Source of the DNA: Canna indica
Taxonomy: Eukaryota > Streptophyta > Magnoliopsida > Zingiberales > Cannaceae
DNA: 64,000 bases
Reading direction: 5' to 3'
Assembly (NCBI GenBank): GCA_034359265.1
Contig: CP136896.1
Coordinates: 4,371,501-4,435,500 of the forward strand
The notes beneath the pieces are model-generated. The model ran no database searches, was not told the DNA's origin, and saw nothing but the letters and a program-made list of their open reading frames with translations. Positions within the stretch are counted from its first letter, which is position 1. Every line of letters begins with the position of its first letter. Made by a program: the position numbers and the translations under genes. Of the stretch, positions 51,430-64,000 are shown in pieces.

Positions 51430-51785
51430 TTTCTGTGTCCCAACAATTATCAGTAGTGAAAACACTTAATGAGATGAACTATGACGACCAAAAGGAATCC
51501 CTATATATGTACCTTACAATCACTAATGAAGATTTAGCTCTTAGGGAATCTAAGCCAATAGATCTCATTGCCCAATTTAGTGCTGCTGACAAGGCCTATC
51601 ATAAATAGTGGTATGAGTCCAATAAATTTGTCCGATTTAATAAAGTTCACAATTGAGAAAACTATCAGACAAAGTATTCCTGAGAAGGATACAACGATTG
51701 AATATCTGAAGGTCGTGGGTGAGAAATTTAAAAAATTTGGTAAGAGTCAGAAGACATATTTGAAAGAATTTTCTAAATAAAAAAT
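51430..51785 (+). pseudogene. Copia gag fragment
   Basis: Reads VSQQLSVVKTLNEMNYDDQ, then ESLYMYLTITNEDLALRESK and AADKAYHK before TAG, then in another frame VGEKFKKFGKSQKTYLKEF. This is the N-terminal gag of a copia element (the LNG.NY..WKE..KMYL type) with a frameshift and stop. It ends abruptly where the opposite-strand copia LTR begins. Confidence 0.7.
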
Positions 51786-51789
51786 TATA

Positions 51790-52211
51790 CCTTAAAAAGC
51801 CAAGATCAAACATGCTAAATCATTAAGAATAATAAAATGCGGAAGCGTACCTGAATCTATTGCTTAGAATATGAGATGTGGGTAACTTTCCAAGTCTATG
51901 CACCGTTCACTAGTTGTCTTTGAATAATGGAGCTTCAAAAATCAGAATCAAGTACATGACTAGAGACCATAACCACTCTATTTATAACAAAAACCTAAGA
52001 TAGTGATAATTACTATTTTGCCCATCATAAAATTAATAATTACCCCAAATGGTATCTGTATAATTAAATCCCATATAGTATTGAGATGTCGTGGGTCCAT
52101 AAATAAATATAATTAGATCACTTAAGATCTCGGCCGTTTATTTTAACAGTGATGGATGCACGCCTATTGATATGTGTTGGTCCATATCAGACTATTAAAA
52201 TTAATCTAACA
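51790..52211 (-). repeat. Copia LTR in reverse orientation, end truncated
   Basis: On the minus strand it starts TGTTAGATTAATTTTAA at 52211, right after a purine-rich tract (GGCCCAAGTGGGAGAC, 52212-52227), and has a TTATAAATAGAG TATA box near 51977-51987. No primer-binding site or clear CA end is found on the left, where the opposite-strand gag fragment meets it. Confidence 0.65.
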
Positions 52212-52227
52212 GTCTCCCACTTGGGCC

Positions 52228-52970
52228 GACACATGAATCACCGTATAACTGTGCATACTAACTTTATGAGCTCATCATCACTATTTTATCAACCATCTCC
52301 AATAATTTGGTCCATCGATCATACCAACAAAGAACCAAAGAGACTTTCGCCACATTTATCGTGACTAAATTCATCAATGATCACAATGTTAACACTCTCG
52401 ACGACATAGATCATATATGGGTGCACAGCATGGAAATTACATGCAATGTGATCTTTACATGCCTATTTCCAACTGGTCCTACTTTATTGAGATCAAGCAA
52501 TATTCAGAGTGTAAAATAATAAAACTTTATTATGCAGAAAAATGTCATAAAACACAGTAACAAATTACTAACTCCCACTGAACCATCATATCAATACATG
52601 ATGCAGCACCCAAATGAGCAACATGCTCATGAAAGATCATGGGTGGAAAAAACTTTAGTAAGCAGATCCGCCATTGTGGAAGTTATACCTATGTGCTCTA
52701 TGATCACTCTGAATTCTTTCTTTAGCAAAGAACTTTATATTGATTTGCTTAAATTTCATGGAGTTCTTGTTGTTATTGGAATATAACACTGCCAGTTTAT
52801 TGTCACATAATAACTTTAGTGGTCTTTCAATTTTATTACTATAGGCAGCCTAGTGACAAAATTTCGCAGTCATATTCCAAGATTGAATACCTAAAAATAA
52901 GTTATGAATTCTGCTTTTATATCTAAAGCTGCATTAAGTGTCTGCTAAGCACTCCTCTAATAAACAGCTT
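52228..52970 (-). pseudogene. Copia RNase H relic, reverse orientation
   Basis: Minus-strand frames read IWLRNFVTRLP, IERPLKLLCDNK and AVLYSNNNKNSMKFKQINIK, then IQSDHRA and FHP.SFMSMLLIWV after shifts. These match copia RNase H (CDN.SA..+..N..) and its tail with the ADLLTKGLP-type segment decayed. It belongs with the LTR at 51790-52211. Confidence 0.75.
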
Positions 52971-53276
52971 TTCTGACAAACAAAAAAACATAACCAGAAG
53001 TGGATCTTCAACAAAACCAGACATAGGCTTTGCTATAGGGGTGTTTGGTAGATACTTTGAGCAATCCTGACAAGGATCGTTGGAGAGTTGCAAAGAAAGT
53101 CATGAGATATGAAGAATATATATAATATAAGTTAATATTAAAAAAATTATAAATATTTTTTTTATAAAAAAGTTGAGGCAGAGATTTCTCGCTTCTCGCG
53201 TACCCGCGCGGGCTGCCGCGTTCGAGTACACACACGGGCAAAAGCGAGCGCGTAGCCAACGTACCTGTGAGCGCGG

Positions 53277-53470
53277 GGTACCAACGCCTTTTGGCGCCGG
53301 TAATTAATATCCGGCGCCAGCTATGTGCTAGAACATGGTGCCGAAAATTGTCGGCGCCAACGACCTAGCACTGAAATTATTCTTTGTTATTATTATTTCT
53401 TCTTTTTACATTCTGACACCATGGCCGGCATCGGAATATCTCCGCCTACATGAAAAGTTTGTTGTAGTGT
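53277..53470. mobile_element. Relic end of a CACTA-type transposon
   Basis: Contains three GGCGCC/GGCGCCGG subterminal motifs (53290-53370) and ends TTGTTGTAGTG at 53470, the reverse of CACTACAACAA, a common CACTA terminus. No matching partner end lies in the window. Confidence 0.45.
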
Positions 53471-53471
53471 C

Positions 53472-53600
53472 GGCAGATCTTTAACTTTTGGTTTACTGTT
53501 ACTCTCTCCCGCTTCCTTTGCCCCTCCATTAATGGATCTCTTCTGCAACACAACAAAGTTAAGTTACAATTAATTACAGTAGGATCAAGAACATGAATAA
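53472..53600 (-). pseudogene. Partial copy of bHLH exon 2 and intron 1
   Basis: Matches 62342-62469 in the bHLH gene on the same strand. The exon part reads KRSINGGAKEAGESNSKPK with no stop. From CCATTAATGG leftward into the intron the two copies are identical for about 73 bases, including the splice acceptor. Nothing else of the gene is present here. Confidence 0.85.
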
Positions 53601-53666
53601 GTTCATGTAAAAGAAAAGGTATTCGATAGAAGGTATACAATATATGGAAATCGGAGGAACAAAATT

Positions 53667-53671
<5 letters not shown>

Positions 53672-53736
<65 letters not shown>
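53672..53736. repeat. AT dinucleotide microsatellite
   Basis: About 32 uninterrupted TA repeats. Confidence 0.95.
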
Positions 53737-53738
<2 letters not shown>

Positions 53739-53790
53739 TCTATTCTGCTCATCCGTAGATATTCGATAAAAGGAAAAGATGTGTCGATTA

Positions 53791-56700
53791 CACTACTAGA
53801 AAAATGGGCATCAGCAACGGCTGATGCCGTTGCAATGGAACTGTGGCAGAAAATCGCGTTGCTGATAACTTAGCAACGGATCAGCAACGGCCGCTCGGGC
53901 CGTTGCTAAAAATATTATCTGCAACGGTTTTGCCACGGACCCGGAGCCGTTGCGGATAACATTAATAGCAACGGCCGCTGAGTCCGTAGAAACGCCGTTA
54001 GTAAAATCCTGTCGCTAAGCCGTTGCTGTAGGTCATCAACAACGGCTTTCGATACACTTTTAGCAACGGCGTTCCCACGGACGGCCGTGGGAAAGCCGTT
54101 GCTGATGATGTGAACCTGGCAATGAAAAAATTTAAAATTTAAAATTTCCATTGACACATTGATACATTATCTGATACATAACTCACACTCCCATACACTC
54201 ATACACACATTCATTCACACATCACATATACACCAAGATATAAATCAAAACAATTATATTTATATTGATAATTATCCACAATAGTATAAAAATTATTCAA
54301 ATGCAAAATTGAAGTATAAATATCCAAACAAAATAAATTAAACAAGTCCAATATCTCAGTAACAAAGTCAATATAAAAAAATATCACGATGACGATGGAG
54401 GATGGTCTGGATCATATGGCGGGGTCTAGAGTGCTTGAGTGTACACCGACGTGGACTGGCTCGAGGACGATGGATTAGATGATGCCGAAGAGATGCCTGC
54501 TTCGGGATGACCTGACATGTTGCATAGCATAGCTTGTATATCCGCCATCATTTGACTCTGGCGCTCCATTATCTCAGTCTGACGCGCGGCCGTGTCCTCT
54601 AGAGTCCTTATTCTGCTACTATGATCATAACTGGATCTAGAGGTGGACGGCCGCTCACCAGCGACCGGAGGGGTCGGTGCCCCAAGTGGCCCTAGTACGG
54701 CTCGCGCATGACCACTATCTGCGAAGCCATATACGCGGCCATGGTCCCAGTCACCTGCGGCCTCGACCCACGTTGCTGCGTCAAAGTTCTCGGGGGTACC
54801 CCCGCGCTGCACCACCGTCTGGCTGTAGGTCTCCTACTCGAGTTTGATTTTTTGTTTAATATTTATCATAAAACTTAAATTATATATATATAATGAATAA
54901 TTTAAACAAATATATAGTTATCATAATGTATGCAGCGCGGTTGTCGATGTACTCCCCCGTCCCATGTGCTCGACGGTGAGTCCGCTCAAACACCGCCATC
55001 GGGGAGGGTTGCTGGACAGTCCCGTCATCCGACACCGTTGTCTACATTTACAAAATAAATACATTAATTAGTACACATAGTAACAAATAAAATATATAAT
55101 TAAAAGATATACTTACCATACGGTTCGCATGCACTGCAAATGCAACAGAGCCGCCGGTGTGACGCGCTGCTCCCCCCGACATGCGATTTCTAGCCGCATT
55201 CCGAGAAACCTCCTGCCATCGATTCGTCGACCATATTCCCACGAGCTGGTCCCATATATCCAGAGTAATCCAATCGGGGTCGTATCCCCGAGTCTCCGCG
55301 ATGTTAATGGTCCCAGCTCGGGCCATCGCCTGGGACCGAGCATGCCCCAACTGCCCATTGTACCTTGCCCGTGAAATAGCCTCCCAGGCAGCGTAAATGA
55401 AGGGCCTTTGGTCCTCGGCCCATGTATAGCGAGCCTGCAAAATAATAATATCAGTACCAATATTAATCATCATGCATGTAAAAATAATAATAATACGTGC
55501 CTCAAACTCGCGCCATAACATGTTGACATGCTCGCTAGGCACGTGAGACCACGTAGACCATGCCCCGTGCATGTTTCGTCGAATAGTAGAAGAAATGCTC
55601 CTCGGCCATCGGATTTGATCACCGATGCTAACGAAATTCCGATTCGAATAGGCGAAATTTAGGAAGTACGTTACACCTAATCGAAACTCATTCGTTAAAG
55701 CTCCAACTTCGATCAACCGACATGATTCTGTCAATCAATGACAATTTCTTTGGTTAATGTTTTTAGGTGAGATTGTCCTATTCAATTCGGGATTTATGTT
55801 ATTTATATTGCACTAAGTACTTATTTTAACCGCTAACTTCATTCTAAATTTCGGCAGCATCTCCCTACAGTTCTCCGAATACGCATATCATCTGGGCGCG
55901 TATCGGAGAACAAGAGAGATGTTGCCGAAATTTAGAATAATTAGTTAAAAGTTAAAATAAGAACATAAGTGCAGTACAAATAACTATAATCCCAAATTAT
56001 CCAATCAGGGACAATTCAAGAATTGTACGTTGTATAAAAAATCATCTACTTCTTTTACACGAACATACAATCCCCGAACGGATCTAAGGTTTTGCTAAAT
56101 CATATCCGACTCGTCGATGCGTACGTGAAACATATCAACTTGTCGGATGGATGATTATTTTCTAAATGTTTCGAGACAGTTCGAGTCCATATTGGACAAT
56201 TCCGACACGAGTCCAAATTCGACGATAATTAGAAGAGTCCGAAGTGGACGATTCCGGCGCGCGTCCGAAGTGGACGATTCCGAAATTAATCTAAATCCTA
56301 AAAATTAATCTAAACCCTAATAATTAATCTAACAAATTAAACAATTAATCTAACAAATTAAACAATTAATCTAAATAATTAATTAACATATATAAAAAAA
56401 TTAAAAAACTATAAATCTATAATTTCCGACGCCGGAGTACAGTGTCCGGACACTGTAAAGCTCCGGCGGCGGCCATCGGCCGACCGCCGCCGGCCGAAAC
56501 CCTAAAAATAGGGTTTCGGTCGGATTTCCCGCCGGTCGCAACGGGGAGAGACGGCCGGACAACGATGATTACCTGAAATCGACGGTCGAGGACGGACGGC
56601 AGCGATAGCTTGGCGTCGTCAGCGGCGGCGAGAGGCGGGAGGAGGCGGCGGCGGCGGCAGCAGCGGGGTGAAGAAGGGCCGGGCGCGATCTGCGACCTAT

Positions 56701-56961
56701 ATAAACTTATCAGCAACGGCTCACTCGCCCGTTAGAAAGCCGTTGCTAATAAGTTATCATCAGTAACGGCTCACTTGTCCGTTAGAAAGCCGTTGCTGAT
56801 AATTAAAATCATCAGCAACGGCTTGCGTGTCCGTTAGAAAGCCGTTGCAGATACAACATATCTGCAACGGCTTGAGCGGCCGTAAGAATGTCGTTGCAAA
56901 TAGCAACGGCTTGAGCGGCCGTTGCTGATAGTCGTTGCTGAAGACTCAATTTCTAGTAGTG
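53791..56961 (-). mobile_element. Complete CACTA (En/Spm) element, probably non-autonomous
   Basis: Ends CACTACTAGAAA and TTTCTAGTAGTG with TTA duplicated on both sides (53788-53790 and 56962-56964). 3171 bp. Subterminal arrays of GCAACGGC/GCCGTTGC fill about 53808-54115 and 56705-56945, in both orientations, as in En/Spm elements where they bind the regulatory protein. The interior encodes one minus-strand gene resembling the plant accessory transposon protein (Transposase_24). The large DDE transposase (Transposase_21/TNPD) is absent. Confidence 0.92.
54426..55734 (-). CDS. Transposase_24-like accessory gene of the CACTA element
   Basis: At least three coding pieces. The first (about 55734-55130) starts near RLIEVGALTNEFRLG, passes IRRNMHGAWSTWSHVP and DIWDQLVGIWST, and ends in the family signature WQEVSRNAARNRM...HTGGSVAFAVH. 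A middle exon begins at 55041 (DDGTVQQPSPMAVFERTHRR, then DNRAA). The last (about 54832-54429) reads ETYSQTVVQRGGTPENF, RVYGFADSGHA and a C-terminal coiled stretch (EDTAARQTEIMERQSQMM) before TAG. A non-coding first exon ending at 56573 (CAG then GTAATC) is likely. In En/Spm-type systems such proteins are thought to bind the element's ends. Exact splice sites are not fixed; an AT-rich insert near 55440-55490 reads through and may be an intron. Whether it is expressed is unknown. Confidence 0.65.
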
Positions 56962-57012
56962 TTACATGTACATATTTATCTTACCAAGATAGTTGATTAA
57001 TGCCATCTGTCA

Positions 57013-57290
57013 TCATGGAGCCCACCATAAGTGGCAGTGCACATGGATTGAGTCAGCCATTTGTATCTTGTAGTCAACATCCCAGAGATGTGCATGAACA
57101 ACGTGTGTTGCATCCGTACGTTTCATGCCAATAAATATACAGAGAGAGAGAGACAAAATCCCGATAATTGAAGCACATTCTTCAAATCTTGCATTTGAAT
57201 CTAACTCCTGTGTTGTTGCAATCAGCATCGATGAAGTATAAATTAATTAAAATCTAGCTCCAATTGAGTTCCTTTCTCCAATATTTTGGA
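57013..57290. other. Spacer right of the CACTA element
   Basis: A 71-codon minus-strand frame (57013-57228) has no recognisable features. Nothing else seen. Confidence 0.4.
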
Positions 57291-57784
57291 TAGGGATGAC
57301 AACGGTTCGATTAACCGAAATCGAAACCGATTTTCATACTCGCTAACCGAAATCGAAATCGAAATCGGTCGGTTTCAAAAGCCTATATCCGAAACCGAAT
57401 CGGCTAATTTTTCGGTTCGGATAGAATCGGTTATCCATTTACTAATCAGTTAACCGATAGTAAATGGATAGCCGATTCAATGATTAATAACAAAATCGGT
57501 TTCGGATACCGGTTAACCGTAAAAAACCGATAGTAAACGAATAATCGATTCAAAGATTAATAACAAAACCCGATTTCAGATATCGGTTAATCGCAAAAAA
57601 CCGATAACCGAAACCGAATATATAACCGGTTTCGGTTACCGGTTAACCACGACCTTATAACCGAAACCGAACCAATTTTAAATGATTTTTGGTTTTTACT
57701 ATCTGAAACCGAAACCGAACCGCAAATCCATTATCCAAAATCGGATTTTGCGGTTCGGTTAACCGGTTTGAATTGCCATCCCTA
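57291..57784. mobile_element. hAT-like MITE, perfect duplication ATTTTGGA
   Basis: TAGGGATGACAACGG..AATTGCCATCCCTA ends with ATTTTGGA on both sides (57283-57290 and 57785-57792). The interior is built from ACCGAAATCGAAACCG-type units and their reverse complement GGTTTCGGTT. A related fragment appears at about 59850-59940. Confidence 0.92.
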
Positions 57785-57979
57785 ATTTTGGATGTTATAC
57801 AAGCATGCGACTGTTAGATTGCACCGCAATTAGTGAAGAAAACAAAAATTTAACTATGATAAATTCATTTGTTTTTTAAAAAATTAAATTTTGAAAATAA
57901 AAATAATTAAAAATCTTATTCTCTTAGAATTTTTATTTTTATTTTTATATCTCAATGTACTTCCTAATGTCAGCTCTTC

Positions 57980-58438
57980 TAGAGGTGGTAATTTTATCTG
58001 CATGTGTCAATTAAAATCTGCATCCCCACTGTACCTGATTCATACCCGCAAATAAAAATGAATATGGATACGATTATGAATTAAAAAATTAATTTCTATC
58101 GGCGCGGATGCGATGCATATAGATATAAATGTGGATCTGCATCGTATCCACAACACATATCCACTTATAAAAATTATCATTTTACCTATATATAAGTTAG
58201 TTAATTAATATATATTATATAGGCATGTTTTAAGGTAAATTACATATGAAATCCTAGTAAGTTACTAATTGTTATGAGTTTTAAAAATTTATATTATTAA
58301 TTTTTTACTAAATATATATTTTTATTAATTTTTTAAATTAAATGCGGTGCAAATATGGATGCATTGCGGATATGCAACGGACGATGCAGATGTAGATAAT
58401 ACAATATTCGCACAATATTCGATCCGTTGCCATCCCTA
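57980..58438. mobile_element. hAT-like MITE, older copy
   Basis: TAGAGGTGGTAATTTTATC..GTTGCCATCCCTA ends. The interior repeats GCGGATGCG-, ATATGGAT- and CATATCCAC-like motifs. The flanks do not show a clear 8-bp duplication, so the left end is uncertain. Confidence 0.55.
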
Positions 58439-58693
58439 GATCAATCGCAGTGCTGGCGTCCTCTTGCCCGCCCCGAAGACCAATTTTATCAGACATATTA
58501 TTAGAAGAAAATTAAAAAATTCGTAAGAGATTGACAAAATAATTGCTCTCTAGGACACAAATAATATACTTGGCATTACATCATGAGAAAAAAAAACTAA
58601 ATTAAATGTATAATTAATGTTGCAAAAATGAATCTCATTCATGAAGATGTATTATATAATCAATAGAATTTATGAATTTTTAGATTTGAGTTC

Positions 58694-61269
<2,576 letters not shown>

Positions 61270-61327
<58 letters not shown>
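61270..61327. repeat. CT microsatellite, downstream of the bHLH gene
   Basis: 29 uninterrupted TC/CT repeats. Confidence 0.95.
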
Positions 61328-61328
<1 letters not shown>

Positions 61329-61573
61329 AGTGTACAATATAAATATTATTTATATATATATGTTTGTGAGAGATTTTAAAGATTATAACTCCATTATGTC
61401 TCTGATGTACTGGAAAGAGCAGTTGTTGCTGAACTCTATATGGCTTTCAAATATCCCCTTGTTTTTTATCCAATACACTTGCATTAACATCCTGAAAAAT
61501 ACATTGACAATGTTTATTATATATATATATATAAGTAAAGTACAGCATTGATAATATTGACCCTTTAATTGAA

Positions 61574-62850
61574 TCAGACCTGCAACAAGAGTGGTCCTTG
61601 TACCAGTAAAAATTTAGGATCCATCATTTGGTAATTATTTGCTTCATGATTACTGTCAGATGTGCAGGCCAAGGGATTGATTTCTTCCTGCAATGGCATG
61701 CTACACTTCATCACTTCCTCCAGATTATTTAAATGCTGCCATTCCTTCAGTATGTAAAAACATATAAACTCAAGCTTAATTATAATAATGTATATAATTA
61801 ATAGTAAATTCTAAAATAAAGATTCATTTCTTGCCTACCTCTGAGTGATGATTCATGGAAGCAATCTTCAATGACAGAAGCTGCAGAGAAAATTAATTAA
61901 AGTCATTGGATATTCAGGTAACTAATCCATTATATCACTTGTAATTAATTACCTCAACTTGCTCTTGTAAATATATCACATATTTAATAATCTCATCCAG
62001 GATAAGTTGCTTTCCCTTGACCTATAATCAAAAAATCTCAACTCAATATTATATTAATTCATAGAATGCATTAATTAATCAGTAAAATGCTTCTTCTACA
62101 TGAAGTACTTCACCTTGTCACAGCCAGGAACAAGGCCTTGCAGAATCTTCATCCTTTCACTTATCCTCTCCCTTCTAACCTAAAAGTATCAATATTTAAC
62201 CAAACATCATTAATTATATGTTTATGAACTGTAAAAAATATGCTAATTAATTAGGGTTTGGTTGATGAGTAGTACTCTTTCTGCAAGGCTATGGCTATCA
62301 GTTGCTTCCCCTCTCCTTGCTCTCACATGAATAAACCCGGCCTGCAGATCTTCAACTTTAGCTTTACTTTTACTCTCTCCTGCTTCCTTCAACCCTCCAT
62401 TAATGGATCTCTTCTGCAACACAACAAAGTTAAGTTACAATTAATTACAGTAGGATCAAGAACATGAATTTATTCACATGCGCGCATGCATAAAATTGAG
62501 TAAATTAATACCTTGAGGTTGGAGCTGGTTAATTGCTCATCATCATTATTGCAATTCTTTCTTTTCTTCCCAAGGGAAGCTGCAGATCTCGGACTGCTGC
62601 CATTGTTGGGTTCTAGTTGAGCAGGTGATGAACCGGCTGTGGCATTGGGGATGCTGCTGAAGCCAGTACTGCTTGCAGCTGAAACATGATAAGGCTTGTT
62701 GCTGTCTTGGGAAGAGAGGTAGAAATTGTAACTGTTGCTAATGGTAGCTTCTTCAAAGGGCATCATCATCAGCTCACCAATAATGGCGGAGTGGGAAAGG
62801 AAGGAGGAGGAGTCGAGAAGATGGAAGTCTTCATAAGATGAAGTCATCAT
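61574..62850 (-). CDS. bHLH transcription factor (six exons)
   Basis: Exons 62850-62512, 62413-62276, 62179-62114, 62021-61953, 61880-61839, 61744-61574 join in phase to 274 aa. The N-terminal half is Ser- and acid-rich (residues 1-113), then a nuclear-localisation-like KKRK. The basic region has H154, E158 and R162, the triad that reads the G-box CACGTG. Helix 1 reads ISERMKILQGLVPGCDK, and the loop and helix 2 read GKQLILDEIIKYVIYLQEQVE, followed by a Leu-rich tail. The HVRARRGEATDSHSLAER sequence is typical of plant bHLH subfamily XII (BEE/CIB/BPE-like), which act in growth, brassinosteroid and light responses; which member this is cannot be said. The last exon reads PLLLQV and stop; a donor-like CAG/GTCTGA just there leaves open one more exon near 61490. 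Confidence 0.92.
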
Positions 62851-62924
62851 GATTCAACTAATTGAAGAAGATGGAAGTGAGAAGTGTAGGTTTGATGGGT
62901 AAAGCAAGAAGAGGGTTCATGGTG

Positions 62925-62934
62925 ATATTTATAG
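62925..62934 (-). promoter_or_regulatory. TATA box of the bHLH gene
   Basis: Minus strand CTATAAATAT, about 75 bases before the start codon, giving a short leader of about 50 bases. Confidence 0.6.
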
Positions 62935-63264
62935 GACCTTTTCCTGCGGGGGGTTTGTCGATCATCACTTCATCAGTTCGACTTGTCTTTTCAATCTGAT
63001 ATCTGAATTCTGAATAATAAAAATAAAATTGAATACGTACATGAATAGCTGGCCACAATTAAATAGTGAAAGTGATTGGTATGGTATTAGTAAATAGTTT
63101 TTTGAGTTTTTTTTCTCGGAAAAAGGAGCTTATTAATTATTTTTGGGTTAAAATATTAGCTTTTCTACAGATTGACGGTTTAGTTCTATTAGATATTTAA
63201 TTATTCGTTTTAAACGTGCAGAAATAAAAAATTGAGCTTTTTATACATTTTAATTTGTTCATAT

Positions 63265-63863
63265 TAGGGCTGTATCTTCACGGAACTGGGTAGACTCGGA
63301 ACCGTTTGAAACCTATCCAATCGGGTAAATTTTGGATACATTCAAATTAAATTTGGATAAGATCCGAGTAAAAAATTATGAAACTGGTTAAAATTAGTTT
63401 CGATTTCAGTTCCAATATATCCGATACTTGTAATCGGAACCGGTATCCGAAGTCGATTAAACTGTTATATAGTTTACCCTATTCTAAATTATCCACTGGG
63501 ATCACTATTCAAAACTTGTTAACTTGGCATTTTATATTACGTATTTGTCAGCTTCAATTTTATATTTTTAGTCTTATTTATTTGTTTATTGAATTTTTGA
63601 TATATGAGTAAATGAGAAAAAATAAATAGGTTCCAACAGGATATCCGAAACTTATAGTGTAGTACATGTTCTGGGAGAAGAAATAAATAAAATTCAATAG
63701 GGTACTTGAAACCTGTACTACACCATAACTTCAGGATAAAATTCGATTTCAAGTCTTAATAAGGTAGGGTCGGGATCTAACTAATCCTATATATATATAA
63801 AGGGTAGGATCGATCCGTATATCATGAAAGATACAAAATATATATTCGACCTGTTCATCCCTA
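63265..63863. mobile_element. hAT-like MITE, perfect duplication GTTCATAT
   Basis: TAGGGCTGTATCTTCACGG..CCTGTTCATCCCTA ends with GTTCATAT on both sides (63257-63264 and 63864-63871). The same family as 22348-22935: both share TCGGATAAGATCCGAG-like, TTTCGATTTC and AATAGGTTCCAAC segments. Confidence 0.9.
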
Positions 63864-64000
63864 GTTCATATATTGAATAATATAATTTAATTAATTGAAA
63901 ATAAGATGAAAACAATGTAATAATAAAATATTAATTAATATTATCGTGTGTATATATATATATATATGCAAAACAAAATACCTAAAATTTGGAACATATG

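Noticed and set aside
56417..56716. Minus-strand 99-codon frame in the CACTA element as a separate gene.
   Set aside because: GC-rich, sits at the expected first non-coding exon of the accessory gene (donor at 56573) and reads into an intron.

Overview
The window looks like nuclear DNA of a flowering plant, probably a monocot. The genes are intron-rich and have GC-rich 5' ends, introns are AT-rich with GT..AG borders, and most of the intergenic space is plant-type transposable elements: Ty1/copia and Ty3/Tekay-like LTR elements, CACTA, hAT- and Tourist-like MITEs, and LINE relics. No rRNA, tRNA, CRISPR or organelle-derived block was seen. The lineage call rests on general character only.

Six protein-coding genes could be reconstructed exon by exon with consistent reading phase: (1) a TPD1-like secreted cysteine-rich protein, minus strand, 858-2536, 3 exons, 177 aa; (2) a P-class pentatricopeptide repeat protein, minus, 24292-27872, 2 exons, 665 aa; (3) TIM8, minus, 30525-32923, 2 exons, 75 aa; (4) the dihydrolipoamide succinyltransferase (E2) of the 2-oxoglutarate dehydrogenase complex, plus, 36870-45559, 12 exons, about 435 aa; (5) a CPYC-type glutaredoxin, minus, 47065-50285, 4 exons, 106 aa; (6) a bHLH transcription factor, minus, 61574-62850, 6 exons, 274 aa. 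TIM8 and the E2 protein are mitochondrial, and the PPR protein is probably organellar. Nothing suggests that the six form one pathway; this is an ordinary gene neighbourhood.

Layout. 1-3.3 kb: TPD1-like gene with a long leader. 3.7-16.7 kb: a nested retrotransposon block, with an old copia element (LTRs at 3691 and 16349) split by a Tekay-like Ty3 remnant and by a gag-only copia element (9013-15855). 17.7-19.0 kb: a GC-rich solo LTR. 19.6-23.2 kb: MITE-rich spacer. 24.3-27.9 kb: PPR gene. 28-30 kb: LINE and hAT relics. 30.5-32.9 kb: TIM8. 33.9-36.7 kb: four repeats, including a ~730-bp foldback element ending about 215 bp before the E2 start codon. 36.9-45.6 kb: E2 gene, with two repeats in intron 8. 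47-50.3 kb: glutaredoxin. 50.8-53.5 kb: MITE dimer and copia and CACTA relics. 53.8-57.0 kb: a complete CACTA element. 57.3-61.5 kb: hAT MITEs and microsatellites. 61.6-62.9 kb: bHLH gene. 63.3-63.9 kb: a final hAT MITE.

The observations I rate highest are: a group of hAT-like MITEs that share TAGGG..CCCTA ends and 8-bp target duplications (five perfect) but have unrelated, internally reiterated interiors; three unrelated LTR promoters whose TATA box sits inside a short GC-rich inverted repeat; a copia element carrying only gag; and a partial bHLH exon/intron copy 9 kb from the intact gene in which the intron portion is identical but the exon portion has diverged. All of this was read by eye, without alignments or database searches.
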